Of a DNA stretch of 64,000 nt, positions 45,120 to 56,493 are shown piece after piece. The notes beneath the pieces are model-generated. The model was not told the origin of the DNA, did not search any database, and saw only the letters and a list, made by a program, of their open reading frames with translations. Source of the stretch: Escallonia rubra (Eukaryota; Streptophyta; Magnoliopsida; Escalloniales; Escalloniaceae); contig JAVXUO010002370.1 in assembly GCA_033065855.1 (NCBI GenBank), positions 496,001-560,000 on the forward strand, written 5' to 3'. The stretch's first letter is position 1. Each line of letters begins with the position of its first letter. The translations under genes were made by a program, and so were the position numbers.

Positions 45120-45890
45120 CCAGCTCAGCATCGTACTCGACTCCACATCGAGAGAGTCTTTTAACCATCAATTCAATAGTAAACAGACCTTACTTTTTAC
45201 TAGGGTGATCTGGCCAGCAGGATCCATGATGTCTTCTTCTTGGTTGAGCATAGAAGGATCTACCGCCTTGAGAGATGTCTCTATCATGTTCACTTGATGC
45301 ACTGGTATAAGCTCTCTTTTTTCACATTGCGCCCGGCAGGAGGGCTAGTCTTACCCTTGTCGATGGGATCCTGAATAACGTTCCTCAAGGAGATGCAACT
45401 ATTTGTATGGCGTCCGGATCATTGATACTCACAACGAGCCTGCATGTCGGGCCTTTTGAAGTAAAAGTGGGGGTAACTTGACAATCATACCTCTACTGAG
45501 CAGATGCTCAAACACTTTAGTCATAAGGGCATGTAGATTGGAAAACTTTTGCCTAATGACAACTGGCTCCCATGAAACCAACTGTTAAGATTTGACTGTG
45601 TTGACATTACTGTCTGTGAACACCTTCAGCTAAGTGTTGGGAATTCCTCAAACCGTTTTCTCCTGGTCTCCCATCCTTGGATATCGTTCCTTTGTTGATG
45701 GCATCCTCAATTTGAGTTAGAGAACCTAGCAATACCTTGAACGTGGTGTGGTAGTGGCCAAAGATATACTCGCGATAGACTGGCAGAATATTGTTTCTTA
45801 CTATATTCACTTGTTCCTCCTCCAAGGGGCGGGTTGACTATCTGAGCCACTTTGTTCCTACATCTGATAATAAGAGCAGACTCTACGCAA
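45120..45890 (-). pseudogene. Tat/Ogre-like gypsy gag relic
   Basis: Minus-strand frames give gag features. At 45607-45825 these are LPVYREYIFGHYHTTFKVLL and IEDAINKGTI. At 45330-45450 there is a degraded cysteine/histidine knuckle (GRHTNSCISLRNVIQDPID). Stops split them. The orientation and position, downstream of the primer-binding site at 48077-48094 on the same strand, make this the gag of that element. Confidence 0.65.
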
Positions 45891-45904
45891 TACTTGATTG
45901 TGAC

Positions 45905-47057
45905 CAGTGTTATTAAAGGCGCAGGCGCACCTAAGGCGCAAAAGGTCCCTGGAGCCTAGGCGCAAGGCGCAGGCGCGCGCTTTTTCGAAGTGAGGCGCAA
46001 TATTAAAATAAATAAAATAAATAAATAATAATACATTAAAATAATAAATTATGTTTAAAAAATAAGAACTTGACTAGGGTGAAAAGAGACAAAGTGGTAG
46101 TAATGGTATTCTACTTGCTACATCTTTCTATTGCTTGTAATGGTTTTTTATACACAGCCTTTACCATAACCTAAAGACCAAACCAAGAGTGGTCCAATGC
46201 ACTGAGGCAATAAAATTGAGAAGAAATAATAATTCTGATTGTAGGCCCAACATTGAGATGGGAACATCTCATACATTGATTGAATTGGTCCTCCCCCATC
46301 AACTTTATATAATAATAATTGAGATTGTAGGCACAGTTTCAGTGCCTTCAGCAACCAAAAACGAAAGGGGAGGAAAAAGGAAAAAAAAAAAAAGGCAAAG
46401 GTGAGCTGTCTTGTAGCCATTGGATTCTTCTTCTCTCTCACACAGATAGAATGGATTGCAGCTGGTTCATGTGGATACTTATCCACAGCTACCTCTCCTT
46501 AACAAAGGGGACCTGCGACTGCGACTGAGGTGCAAGTGGCTGAAGCAGCGCCAACAACTATGAAGTGCGTCGGCGAGCTGCGATGGGAGCTGCGACGGGT
46601 ACGGGAGATGCTCCAGCGAGCTGCGACAGAAGATGCGACTCTTCACAGGCCGACGACGACGAACTCAGATTTGGGTCTTACCGTCTTGGGTCGCGACTCG
46701 CGAGGTAAGAGACCGTGAGAGACTGAGATTACGACGGATCACGGGCCGATGACGACGAACTCAGATTTGGTCTTGCAGTCTTGGGTCGCGAGGTGAGACT
46801 TGAGAGTCCATGAGAGACTGTGAGAGAGCTTGGGTGAAGAAAATCAGAAAGGTTTTTGATTTGGTAAAGACAAACAGGAAGCTTGCGCCTAGCTTGGCGC
46901 CTCCACCGTCGCGACGCGCCTAGCGCCTTGGCGCCTGGGCTCATGAGGCGCGCGCCTCCTTGAATGCGCTGAGCCTAGGCCTAGGCGAGGCACACCATGT
47001 GAGCCTAGCTGCGCCTGGCGCCTAGGCGCGCGCCTAGGCGCGCTTTTTACAACACTG
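45905..47057. mobile_element. 1153-bp non-autonomous hAT element with perfect 8-bp TSD
   Basis: The flanks ATTGTGAC (45897-45904 and 47058-47065) are identical. The ends are CAGTGTTATTAAAGGCGC on the left and GCGCTTTTTACAACACTG on the right. Subterminal repeats are dense in GGCGC and CGCCTAGGCGC words. The interior includes a duplication of about 90 bp (46650-46820; GACGACGAACTCAGATTTGG twice). No transposase is present. It is inserted between the gag relic and its leader. Confidence 0.92.
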
Positions 47058-47065
47058 ATTGTGAC

Positions 47066-47645
47066 TTATGATATTGGTTGCTTAGATCAAACATTCATGA
47101 TCAGCTGGTACAAGACAGTTAAGGATGAATGGTTTATCAACATGTGATGTGTTAATATGTTTACTCATGCTATGTTCCGGATATGTTATACATTTTAAGT
47201 ATGTTAATTTCGTATTCTTATTATGTCATGATATAATATGTGACATGTGTTAGACATCTATTGTCTGCTCTTTGTTCATGATGTGATTGAATGTTGTGTG
47301 TTATAATAAATGTATAGAAATCCTACTGAGTTGGTGAAACTCATTCTTTTCCCATGTCCACACCTTTCAGTGTGGGCAGTTGACAGGTTCTTGCCGGTGG
47401 AGCGTCATTTGGATATTAGTGACACTATCAAGTGTGTTTGATTTGTATAAGTCTGTTTGGACAGAAGTTCTTAGTTGTATTAATTAAGTATGAAATATTA
47501 CTGATTAAGAAGTATGCTTTGAGTGAGACATTTGGATTCATCGCTTCCGTATATTATTTGGAGAATACTTGTAATGCTATGCTTACTTTTGAGGTTGACT
47601 CGCTAATGATGTGCTTAGTCGGTCAGGCCTATTTCAGGGCGTGAC
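47066..47645 (+). mobile_element. Gypsy LTR 3' end fragment
   Basis: It ends TTTCAGGGCGTGACA and carries a TTTCAGTGTGGGCAG splice-like motif, as in the other gypsy LTR ends. Its strand is opposite to the surrounding Tat-like element, so it is a separate insertion. The left end is not resolved because of the hAT-type insertion. Confidence 0.5.
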
Positions 47646-47649
47646 ATAT

Positions 47650-48076
47650 TCTCCCTAAAAAGGGTACACCACAAAATTGGTCAGTGTGTGTGGTTTGCTT
47701 CTTAACTCCAGGTGTAAGGTTACTTCGTCGGCTTGACTTGTAAGATATACCTCCCACCGGTAACTCAGGTAGTTATTAATAGGTGATCACCAGTACGTAT
47801 ATACAGGTCATATAATATACAAAAATACCAAAAGCCTCTCAATATTAGGCCTTGGAGGTAAGAGTACAGTCGAATTTGCCCTAATAAGTAGGAAGTCTGA
47901 GGGTTTCAACAATTGCCCTTGAGTGGGTGGATTTGGGACAATTATGCGCGTGTGAATGATATAAATAAAAGCACAATTACCACAGCTATAGCATGTTACA
48001 CATGTTATACACAGCAAAAAACACAAAGGCCAAAAAAAGTAACAAAAAGGTTTTGAGTCTAGTCATTTTACTTGAA
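47650..48076 (-). other. Leader of the minus-strand Tat-like element
   Basis: Read on the minus strand, it follows the primer-binding site and matches the leader at 61076-61554 (TTGAGTCTAGTC near the site, and the ACCTCCCACC/ATTATTAA region further on). Confidence 0.6.
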
Positions 48077-48094
48077 TCCCCAGTAGAGTCGCTA
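48077..48094 (-). other. Primer-binding site of the minus-strand Tat-like element
   Basis: The minus strand reads TAGCGACTCTACTGGGGA just after the LTR end CTACA. It is a variant of the sites at 14269 and 61555. Confidence 0.75.
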
Positions 48095-48667
48095 CTGTAG
48101 TTGTGACGAACCACCTCGAAAAAAAATCCAGCGAGAAGGAAGAGTCGCCATCTTATTCAATTAAAACTTAGAAAAAATAAGAAAAACCTAAAAATTACTC
48201 TAAAAATGACCAAAATACTGATTAATCTATAGAAATCAGATAAATCTGTTTGGGGACTAAATTACATAGTGGGAAGGTGTTAGGCACACGCCACACCATT
48301 TCGGTATCTACTTCAATTCTATTGTTTTATGGTCATTTAACGCATAATCATGTAAATATGTGATGCCAAGGAAAGCGGGTTCGTGCTTACGTGGAGGTGC
48401 CACAAAGGCTGCAGTCCGAGTCAGCTTCCAAGTATGTTGATGTGAGACACAGCAAGGGTGGAACAAGGGCAGAGACCAAGGGCTTCCCAGACAGAACTCG
48501 AGGGTGGCAGTGCTGCGAGGGCGATAGCGCGAGATGAATACACGATGACAGTCACAGTCCGATGCTTAGGTCCAGAGTCAGGGTACTGTATGTTTCTCTC
48601 TCTAGAATTCTAGAGTGAGAAAGTGAAAATGTCCAAATGTTCTCCCTTTCAAATGAATTCTCAAGAC

Positions 48668-48680
48668 CTCTATTTATAGA
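48668..48680 (-). promoter_or_regulatory. TATA box of the expanded LTR
   Basis: The minus strand reads CTATAAATAGAGG, positioned like the TATA boxes of the sister LTRs. Confidence 0.55.
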
Positions 48681-49084
48681 GATTGAGATGATGATGTCAT
48701 AAACCGACACGTGGCGCTCCCCGGGAATGACACGTCACCGGGGGGTCCACGGGTGCCGGTGCTCCATGGACTGTCAGATCGCATATTCAACCGGCCTGCT
48801 CCTCACAGCGTCGCTCTGTCTGTCTGGAAAGACTGGCTCCCACCGCATCGGTATGGCCAGAGAACCCCCTTGATCTAGCCTCCAATCCAAGCCCTTGCGG
48901 AGTCCCACAGGCCTGGCAGTGGTGGGGAACACCCGACGCCCAACTGCCAGGTGAACTAGGCGCGATGCCCTCCGAAGACCTGCTCCCGTCTCGGAGTGAC
49001 CCGGGGGTCATAGTCCCTAGGGATGCCGACGCAAGCCCCCAGTGCCGGAGCACGTAGGCCAGTCACGCAGGCACCCTGACGGAG

Positions 49085-49770
49085 ATAGTGTCCCGGAGGA
49101 GTCGTCTATTCCGCAGGCCAAGGTAGCATCCCGGAGGAGCCGTCTACCCGGCCGGCCAAGGTAGCATCCCGGAGGAGCCGTCTACCTGGCGGAAGGGGAG
49201 TTGAAGAGCTCCCTGGCAGAGATAGTGTCCCGGAGGAGTCGCCTATCCCCGCGGGTGAGTCCTTATGCCGGAGCACTCGGAGCATGTCAAGGTAGCATCC
49301 CGGAGGAGCCGTCTACCCGACTGGCCGAGGTAGCATCCCGGAGGAGCCGTCTACCTGGCGGAATGGGAGTTGAAGAGCTCCCTGGCAGAGATAGTGTCCC
49401 GGAGGAGTCGCCTATCCCCGCGGGTGAGTCCTTATGCCGGAGCACTCGGAGCATGTCAAGGTAGCATCCCGGAGGAGCCGTCTACCCGACTGGCCGAGGT
49501 AGCATCCCGGAGGAGCCGTCTACCTGGCGGAAGGGGAGTTGAAGAGCTCCCTGGCAGAGATAGTGTCCCGGAGGAGTCGCCTATCCCCGCGGGTGAGTCC
49601 TTGTGCCGGAGCACTCGGAGCATGTCAAGGTAGCATCCCGAAGGAGCCGTCTACCCGACTGGCCGAGGTAGCATCCCGGAGGAGCCGTCTACCTGGCGGA
49701 AGGGGAGTTGAAGAGCTCCCTGGCAGAGATAGTGTCCCGGAGGAGTCGCCTATCCCCGCGGATGATGTAC
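49085..49770. repeat. 169-bp tandem array
   Basis: Full units start at 49201, 49370 and 49539, with a partial unit after 49708. The units are almost identical. Each contains shorter repeats of GGTAGCATCCCGGAGGAGCC and GTGTCCCGGAGGAGTCG. The array is open in one plus frame for 87-98 codons per unit because 169 is not a multiple of three and stops recur, so it is not a gene. Confidence 0.93.
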
Positions 49771-49839
49771 ACTCCGGAGAGTGGGTTGAAGCATGTTCCA
49801 TGACCAAGGCAAGGTGCGCATGGTGTGATGAATGAGTGT

Positions 49840-50150
49840 GGTGCCCGGGGGCATGATGACATGATTGTGGCGCATGGGCGCGATGAAGTGAGTAAGGTGC
49901 CCGGGGGCATGATGACATGATTGTGGCGCATGGGCGCGATGAAGTGAGTAAGGCGCCGGGGGCACGTCTATGTCAATGGCGCGGCGCATGGGCGCGATGG
50001 AGTGCGTAAGGTGTCGGGGGCATGTTTGTGTCAATGGTGGCGCATGGGCGCGACAAAGTGCTTATGGTGCCGGGGGCACGGTAGTGTGACAGAGAGCCTG
50101 GGGGCACGGCTGTATCAGCGGCGCGGCGCATGGGCGCGGCGAAGTGTTGG
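49840..50150. repeat. Tandem array, about 56-57-bp units
   Basis: Five to six copies of a unit with GGTGCCCGGGGGCATG, GGCGCATGGGCGCGATGAAG and GTGAGTAAG. Confidence 0.85.
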
Positions 50151-50164
50151 AGTGTGACGCCCGG

Positions 50165-50757
50165 ACGTCGGTGACGGGGGTCACGGAGACAACGTCCGGG
50201 TGACGGATGATGAGCGTCGTGGAGTTGTGTCTGGGCGACGGGGTTGCGGAGTTGTGTCCGGGCGACGGGGGTCGCAGAGTTGTGTCCGGGCGACGGGGTC
50301 GCGGAGTTGTGTCCGGGCGACGGGGGTCGCGGAGTTGTGTCCGGGCGACGGGGGTCGCAGAGTTGTGTCCGGGCGACGGGGTCGCGGAGTTGTGTCCGGG
50401 CGACGGGGGTCGCGGAGTTGTGTCCGGGCGACGGGGTCGCGGAGTTGTGTCCGGGCGACGGGGGTCGCGGAGTTGTGTCCGGGCGACGGGGCGACGGGGG
50501 TCGCAGAGTTGTGTCCGGGCGACGGGGTCGCGGAGTTGTGTCCGGGCGACGGGGTCGCGGAGTTGTGTCCGGGCGACGGGGGTCGCGGAGTTGTGTCCGG
50601 GCGACGGGGTCGCGGAGTTGTGTCCGGGCGACGGGGGTCGCAGAGTTGTGTCCGGGCGACGGGGTCGCGGAGTTGTGTCCGGGCGACGGGGGTCGCGGAG
50701 TTGTGTCCGGGCGACGGGGGTCGCGGAGTTGTGTCCGGGCGACAGGGGTCGCGAAGT
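50165..50757. repeat. 28/30-bp tandem array (about 20 copies)
   Basis: The unit is GTCGCGGAGTTGTGTCCGGG followed by CGACGGGG, with or without two extra G. Most units are 28 or 30 bp, so the frame rotates and no stop appears in any of several frames on both strands. The resulting long frames (up to 424 codons, minus) are artefacts of the repeat. Confidence 0.95.
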
Positions 50758-50769
50758 TGATGGACGACG

Positions 50770-51055
50770 GAAGTTGCGAAGTTGATGGACGACGTACGAC
50801 GGACGTCGTGAAGTTGATGTACGAACGGACGTCGAGAGGTTGTTGCAGGACGGACGTCGCGAGGTTGATGTACGAACGTCCGTAAGGTGATCCACGACGG
50901 ACGTCGCGAGGTTGATGTACGAACGTCCGTAAGGTGATGCACGACGGACGTCGCGAGGTTGATGTACGAACGTCCGTAAGGTGATCCACGACGGACGTCG
51001 CGAGGTTGACGTACGAACGTCCGTAAGGTGATGCACGACGGACGTCGCGAAGGAT
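50770..51055. repeat. 47-bp tandem array
   Basis: About five copies of a unit with CCGTAAGGTGATCCACGACG, GACGTCGCGAGG and TTGATGTACGAACGT. It contains the palindromic cores GACGTC and GGACGTCG. Confidence 0.9.
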
Positions 51056-51104
51056 GCAAGGCGTCTTGAAGAGAAGTGAAGGTGCTAAGGATAGAGGCCA
51101 AAGG

Positions 51105-51240
51105 CCAACCCTTCGGGGAAGACCGAGGCCGACCCCAAGGGGAAGGCCGAGGCCGACCCCAAGGGGAAGGCCGAGGCCGACCCCAAGGGGGAGGCCAAGG
51201 CCGAGGCCGACCCCAAGGGGGAGGCCAAGGCCAACTTCCT
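51105..51240. repeat. 24-30-bp tandem array
   Basis: Five copies of GAGGCCGACCCCAAGGGG followed by AAGGCC or GAGGCCAAGGCC. Confidence 0.9.
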
Positions 51241-52619
51241 TGGGCAAGTGTCATGGCGCGTCGTTGGGCGACGGGCGAAGTGCGACGGTCGAAGTGTCAT
51301 GAGGCTTGGTCACGTTACTTGAGCGTGCATGCTTTGACCGGTTGTGAGCGTTGAAAATGTATGTTGCTTGTGCGGACGTGTCATGCAAAGTGGGACCGTA
51401 GTGGGCCTTTGGGTGCGACCAGAATGGGTTGGGAACAATATGCAACAACATAAACCCTACGCTTATTTCTAGATTATTGACTTGGACCCGACATAAGGGG
51501 TCGAATGGCCTACGTATCCGGTCGAACAAACCAGAATCAAAATTATCGTAGTTCAACTCTGATCCTACGAGAGGCAACCTATATCTTTGGCCTTAGACCT
51601 AGACTACGATCGCCGGAAGCTAGAAAAAACTCTAGACTACTAAACTAAACTAGAAAGCTATAATATACCTTACGAGTCTGCTTGTCTTGATGACTCGAGA
51701 ATGTCTGTGATGGATCAACGATTCAAGAATTATTTTTAGTGAATATGGAAGGATAATTTCTCTTAAGAAATGATATACCACTTGCAAAGAAAATGGTATA
51801 AAAGCTCTAGGGAGATAAAGATGAGATTAGATCCCTGGAAATGTAGGCCAAGGGCCCTAATTATAGAGCTCTGCAATGCCAGAAATGATAAAGATGGCCA
51901 TATCAATCTGCAATCTAGAGATAAGGTAGAATGTTTGATAAAATATCATATTGACAAAGTCAACAAACCAGCTGGGTTGTCGAAAATCGGTCGAATCCCA
52001 TGAATTTATGATATTTTTTCTCAAATTTCATGACATTATCCGATCCTAATTCGGTATTTATCTCTGATTTTGCAAATGGAATATACCAGATTCGGCAATT
52101 ATCTTCATAATTCTCATATTGTTTTAATCACTTGCATCAAGAATAAATCACAAATGATTCATTAAATCATCTAGACAAATCACAATCTAGACATGGACTG
52201 ACATATTTGGGCTGGACTTAGCCCAATTACTAACTGGATCACTGCACTAGACTAGACCAAACTAGACTTGACTGCTAGATATGGCCAAACAACTAGACTT
52301 GACTGCTTAACTGGATTCAACCGAATTAAATTAATTAAGTTATATTATCAGGCCTAACCCTTAATAATAAAGTCTAATCAAATATGAAGCCCTATAGTTA
52401 TTTTAGTTAAAAATGAGTACAAAAATGGGGTGTCTACAGAGGCCCTCTGTGAGGAAGCTCGCGTGTGAGCAAACATCACCGAAAGCAACAAATTTTTGTA
52501 GGAAAAGACGGAAAAGACCGCAATACTCTGAACAAACTCGCGGACTATGACACAGATATGAGGTCGGACCTTTGCAGGGCATCCTACGTATCCTCCAGTG
52601 AGGAATTAGAGCAACATAG

Positions 52620-53259
52620 TTTGTAAAGGGCATGGATATTGTTTGAAGCTGGAGCCAAAAGTAACAACGATTGGTCGTCGAACAATGTTATTAGGGGAAA
52701 TGATATTGGACCTTGTTTGGAGCTGGAGTCAACAGTAACAATGATTGCTTACCAGGCAAGTGGCGCATCCTTAGAAGCCGGAGACGATAGTAACAATGAT
52801 TAGTCATCTAAGAATATTGAGAAAGTGAAATTAAACCTTGTCTAGAGCTAGAGCCAACAGTAAGAATGATTGGCGGCCAGGCAAGGGGCGCATACTTGGA
52901 AGCCAGGGCCAACAGTAACAATGACTTATCTTCTAAGGATACTGAAAAATCATGTTTAAGAGCTGGAGCCAAGAGTAACAACGATTGGTCGCTTAAACAT
53001 GGAAGTACATCTAGAAGCCGGAGCCAACAATAACGACGATTGGTCGTCTAGATGCAGGAAAAACTTATGACTAAGAGCCGGAGCCAAAAATGCGTCGAAG
53101 TGGTTGGTCGATTAGCTATAAAGAAAGGGTGACCCTAAGAGTCGGAGCCAACATCGTGTCGAGACGGTTGGTCGCTTAGGAACACTGGGATATATCAAAG
53201 AGCTAGAGCCAACAAGTTAACGTGTCGAAATGGTTTGTCTTATATATATGGAAAACATG

Positions 53260-53304
<45 letters not shown>

Positions 53305-53470
53305 TTGGTCGCAGAGACACACTAGACTTATATCTTAGAGCCGTCGCCAACAAAATTCGAAATGGTTGGTCGCTTAGATATATAAGGAAAAGGTGAATCT
53401 AAGAGCTCTGGAGACAACAACTTGTCGAAGCAATTGGTCACTTGCCAGTAAAAGCCGAAGCCAACATTGT
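52620..53470 (-). repeat. Tandem array, reverse copy of the 18000-19740 family
   Basis: About ten units with GAGCCGGAGCCAACAGTAAC and AACGATTGGTCG, which is the complement of the unit at 18000-19740. A TA/TG microsatellite (53251-53303) interrupts it. It sits about 180 bp from the LTR start at 52438, the same relation as in the plus-strand copy. Confidence 0.85.
53251..53303. repeat. (TA)n(TG)n microsatellite
   Basis: Dinucleotide tract within the tandem array. Confidence 0.9.
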
Positions 53471-54837
53471 CAGAAAGACAGTTGGTCGTTGAGTGCCGAA
53501 CATAACAACTCACTTGATATGAGGAAAATGTTGCTTCTAGCAAAAAACATGGGATCTTGCACTGGCCTTACACCATACAAAAACATTGAACTGAGTAACA
53601 AATTCGAGTAGTCGGATCTGAAAACAATTCGAAGATAGGATAACAGTAGGCATGCACAAGCAAGCACATAAATATAAGATAAAGAAACACTTAGGCAAAA
53701 TGAGATTAGTATCATGAAACATATATAAGTAGGTAAAACACACAAACTTGTGATAAAGAACGGTCACAAAAGCACGCAAGACAGACAAGGACACAGCACA
53801 CTAAGGCATGCAAATAAGCATAAATTGTTTTTTAGATCGAAAATTGGCCCGTTAGTCGGAGAAGAAAAATAGTCAAAAGCCATGTCAAAAACTGTCCAGA
53901 TAGTCAGAAGGTTTGAATTTTAAAAATTAAAGTGTCAAAAATTGGCCAATTAGCATAGTTGACAGAATTAAACAAAAAACCAGTCGGTTTATCCGTTCAA
54001 ATTTGGGTTCAATATTTAGGATTTTTCCTCAGATTTATATTACAATTCATTCTCTCTCTCTCTCTCTCTCGCTCTCGAATTTTGTCTCCAAGCAAGACTT
54101 CTTTCTCGCAAATCCTACCCTAATTACACTACTTCTCTATGCAATCTTAGAATCCCCCTCTCCTATTTCCCAATTTATGTGATGAAGTTGGAATTCTTAC
54201 GCACTAGAAGAGAGCACGGAACTTGGCCCTAAAAGGGGCATATTTCGCGGTTCCGGCCGAAAACCCAGACGTATGATCACTCACTTCTGACTCCGGATCA
54301 AGAAGCACACCTTACTGCCGACGAGGTATGATGTCAATCCATTACCTCTCAATTACACACACTTTTTCATACTTTTTTCACATACTAGCCACTCCCATGC
54401 AAAATAGGGCCCACACAAGTTTCCTATCTCATTTTGCATGCACTTCATGCATAAATCGGACGGCTCTTGAAGTTTTATCCTTTTCTTTTGGTTTATTGCA
54501 CGAGTTTGGTATAGGAATGGTGGGGGAAGTACCACTATCAGTAGAGAATATGATATCCATCACCGACTTTGATCTTTTTCTGAACGGGTTACATGCTTTT
54601 ACCCGGAGTAAAAAACATCGTTTGTGCTTGGCAGAGCATTTGTGAGATTCCATCAAAATTTTCCATTTGCCGTTCAAGGAAACCACGTGAAAAACCCCGA
54701 GTTTTTATTTTTGTCGGCAATTCATATTTTGGCTTTGATCTAATTTGTTTTAGGGTCTTTTTATAATACTAAAAAGTTTTGGGTGAACTAGGGAAAATTA
54801 AACTAAAGTGTGGGGAGTTTTTAATAATTTTCCTTTT

Positions 54838-54873
<36 letters not shown>

Positions 54874-55086
54874 GCCTTCGATTCGAAATGATTAGATGAA
54901 GGGCCTAGACAATTAAAGGGAAACAACTAGATAATGAGAGATGATCCGTTGTTAGCGCTGACAACTTAACTTAAGTTGCCAGCTGTCTGATTAATTTCAT
55001 TTTCAGCCCCTCAACTTATAAGTAGTTCGCTTAAAACACCCCATACTTCTCAAAAGACTAAAATTGACCTCTCTTAAGATTAGAAC
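53471..55086. other. No gene; retroelement-like and microsatellite DNA
   Basis: It contains a CT tract (54045-54072), a GT tract (54840-54870) and, at 54690, GTGAAAAACCCCGAGTTTTT, which resembles a gypsy LTR start. The stretch 54060-54330, ending GACGAGGTATGATGTC, resembles LTR R/U5 with a splice donor. The small frames at 54328-54686 on both strands are unsupported. Confidence 0.4.
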
Positions 55087-56414
55087 ATGTCTTTCCTGAC
55101 CAAAGGAGAATTTGGCCATACAAAATTGGTATCTGAGCCTAATCAAAGGCGAGATTCAACCGAAAAACTCATGAAATTTTTTTGTTTATTAAATCATATG
55201 ACAGGAATTATACACTTAGACCATGGAGTTGGAAAAACTGAGATAACGAGTTTCTTAAATCAAATAATGAATGTATCTCATGAAACTTTAAATATCTGTA
55301 GAACTTTGAACAAGATAACATCTCAGATATTAACTGAATTAAACAATTCAGATAAAGGTTAGGAAGCGAAAAATACGTCCTAAACTCAGATAACTTCTTA
55401 TCAAACTTTAGAAGCACTAACAATAAATACTAAAGCAACGAAACTTCATATGTATTTGAAGAGGTTATAACATACAGTGGTAGCGAAGGCGAAAGAACCT
55501 CTCTTCGAGTGGCTCAAAAGACACCAAAGATCCCTTAAAAGGAATGGGTGTAGAAGAAATGGAAAAATAATAAATCATTGAAAAAACAATTTATTGATGA
55601 AATATATCCAACCGTTCTAAAAAAACAACAATATACAGAAGAAGAAAAAAGAGTCATATCATAAGTAAATAAGACATTTGCTGATATAAATTTATGAAGT
55701 AAAGAAACCGATCCAAACTATGTAGGAGCGTGGAATCCAGAATTAAATTTAGAAATAAATTCTAAATTTAATAACGTCCCTATAAAGATAAATTTAAAAC
55801 AAGAATTTGCGCCCAAAAATAGAAGAAAATGAGCCCATAATACGGCATATATCTTGATATCGATTGTATTTCAAATATTGAAGAAACAATCGATAATTGG
55901 GCACAAGCTTTAAGAATTGCCATAATACGTGGTAATTTAACAGAAATCCATGCTTTGAAACATTTTATTCGAGCAACCCTGCGAGGAAACGCAGCTAGGT
56001 TCTGGAATAGCATATCAGATAACGAAATGATAATTGAAGGCCAGAGCAAGCTTAATATTTCTGAAGAATGGATAATGTTTTATGCAGATAACCTCAAACG
56101 AGAGTTCTGCGGAATATTTATAAATAATATAGGTATTCAAGAAAAAAGTGCTTTCACAAATTTGACAAAACGACAAATATGTGAATTGCTATTTTAAAAA
56201 TTACACTTGTGAATTTAAAAAATACTTTTACAAGTTAGAATTCAGAGATAGCCTCTACTGGCAAAAGCAATTTATTGCCAAACTCCTTAAACCATGGGAC
56301 GAGTTAGCAGAAAAAGAATTTACTAAACTCTCATACGACGGAATGTTTTGTGATTCCATAAGAGGAAGGATAGCACCCGTAGAAGAAGTTCTAAAGAAAT
56401 ATTGTAGTAAATGA
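55087..56414 (+). pseudogene. Endogenous pararetrovirus relic, coat-protein region
   Basis: The later part (about 55690-56414) encodes, in at least two frames, a protein that resembles the coat-protein region of Caulimoviridae. Frames at 55955-56197 and 56181-56414 overlap with a frameshift between them near 56190. An earlier part near 55830-55950 is in another frame after a stop. The upstream 91-codon frame (55087-55362) could be a preceding viral segment. No polymerase or movement-protein genes follow, so this is an old, broken, integrated fragment. AT-rich codon use differs from its surroundings. Family level is fairly sure; the genus is not. Confidence 0.65.
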
Positions 56415-56493
56415 CAGGTAATAAAAGGTATGAAAAAATGTTGAGCTCTTTTGCAAGAATCAACTTGTCCAATAACCCTAAGAAGGTGCATCT

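Larger units (their letters stand above)
48096..52438 (-). mobile_element. Expanded Tat-like LTR, 4.34 kb, with GC-rich U3
   Basis: On the minus strand it starts TGTAGACACCCC at 52438 and ends CTACA at 48096, next to the primer-binding site. A TATA box (CTATAAATAGAGG) lies at 48668-48680. R/U5 is thus about 550 bp and U3 about 3.8 kb. Related LTRs here are about 1.25-1.3 kb. The excess is the GC-rich block at 49060-51300 made of five tandem arrays. LTR identity rests on the homologous ends, the AATTAAGATGGCGACT-type tail and the primer-binding site. Confidence 0.75.

Noticed and set aside
49973-51254. Minus-strand frames of 324-424 codons rich in Arg-Pro-Asp-Thr
   Set aside because: Three overlapping frames are open at once because the 28/30-bp array lacks stops. 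There are no domains, and the frames are explained by the repeat.
50165-51300. CRISPR-like regular repeats
   Set aside because: The units are contiguous without unique spacers, and the context is a plant LTR.
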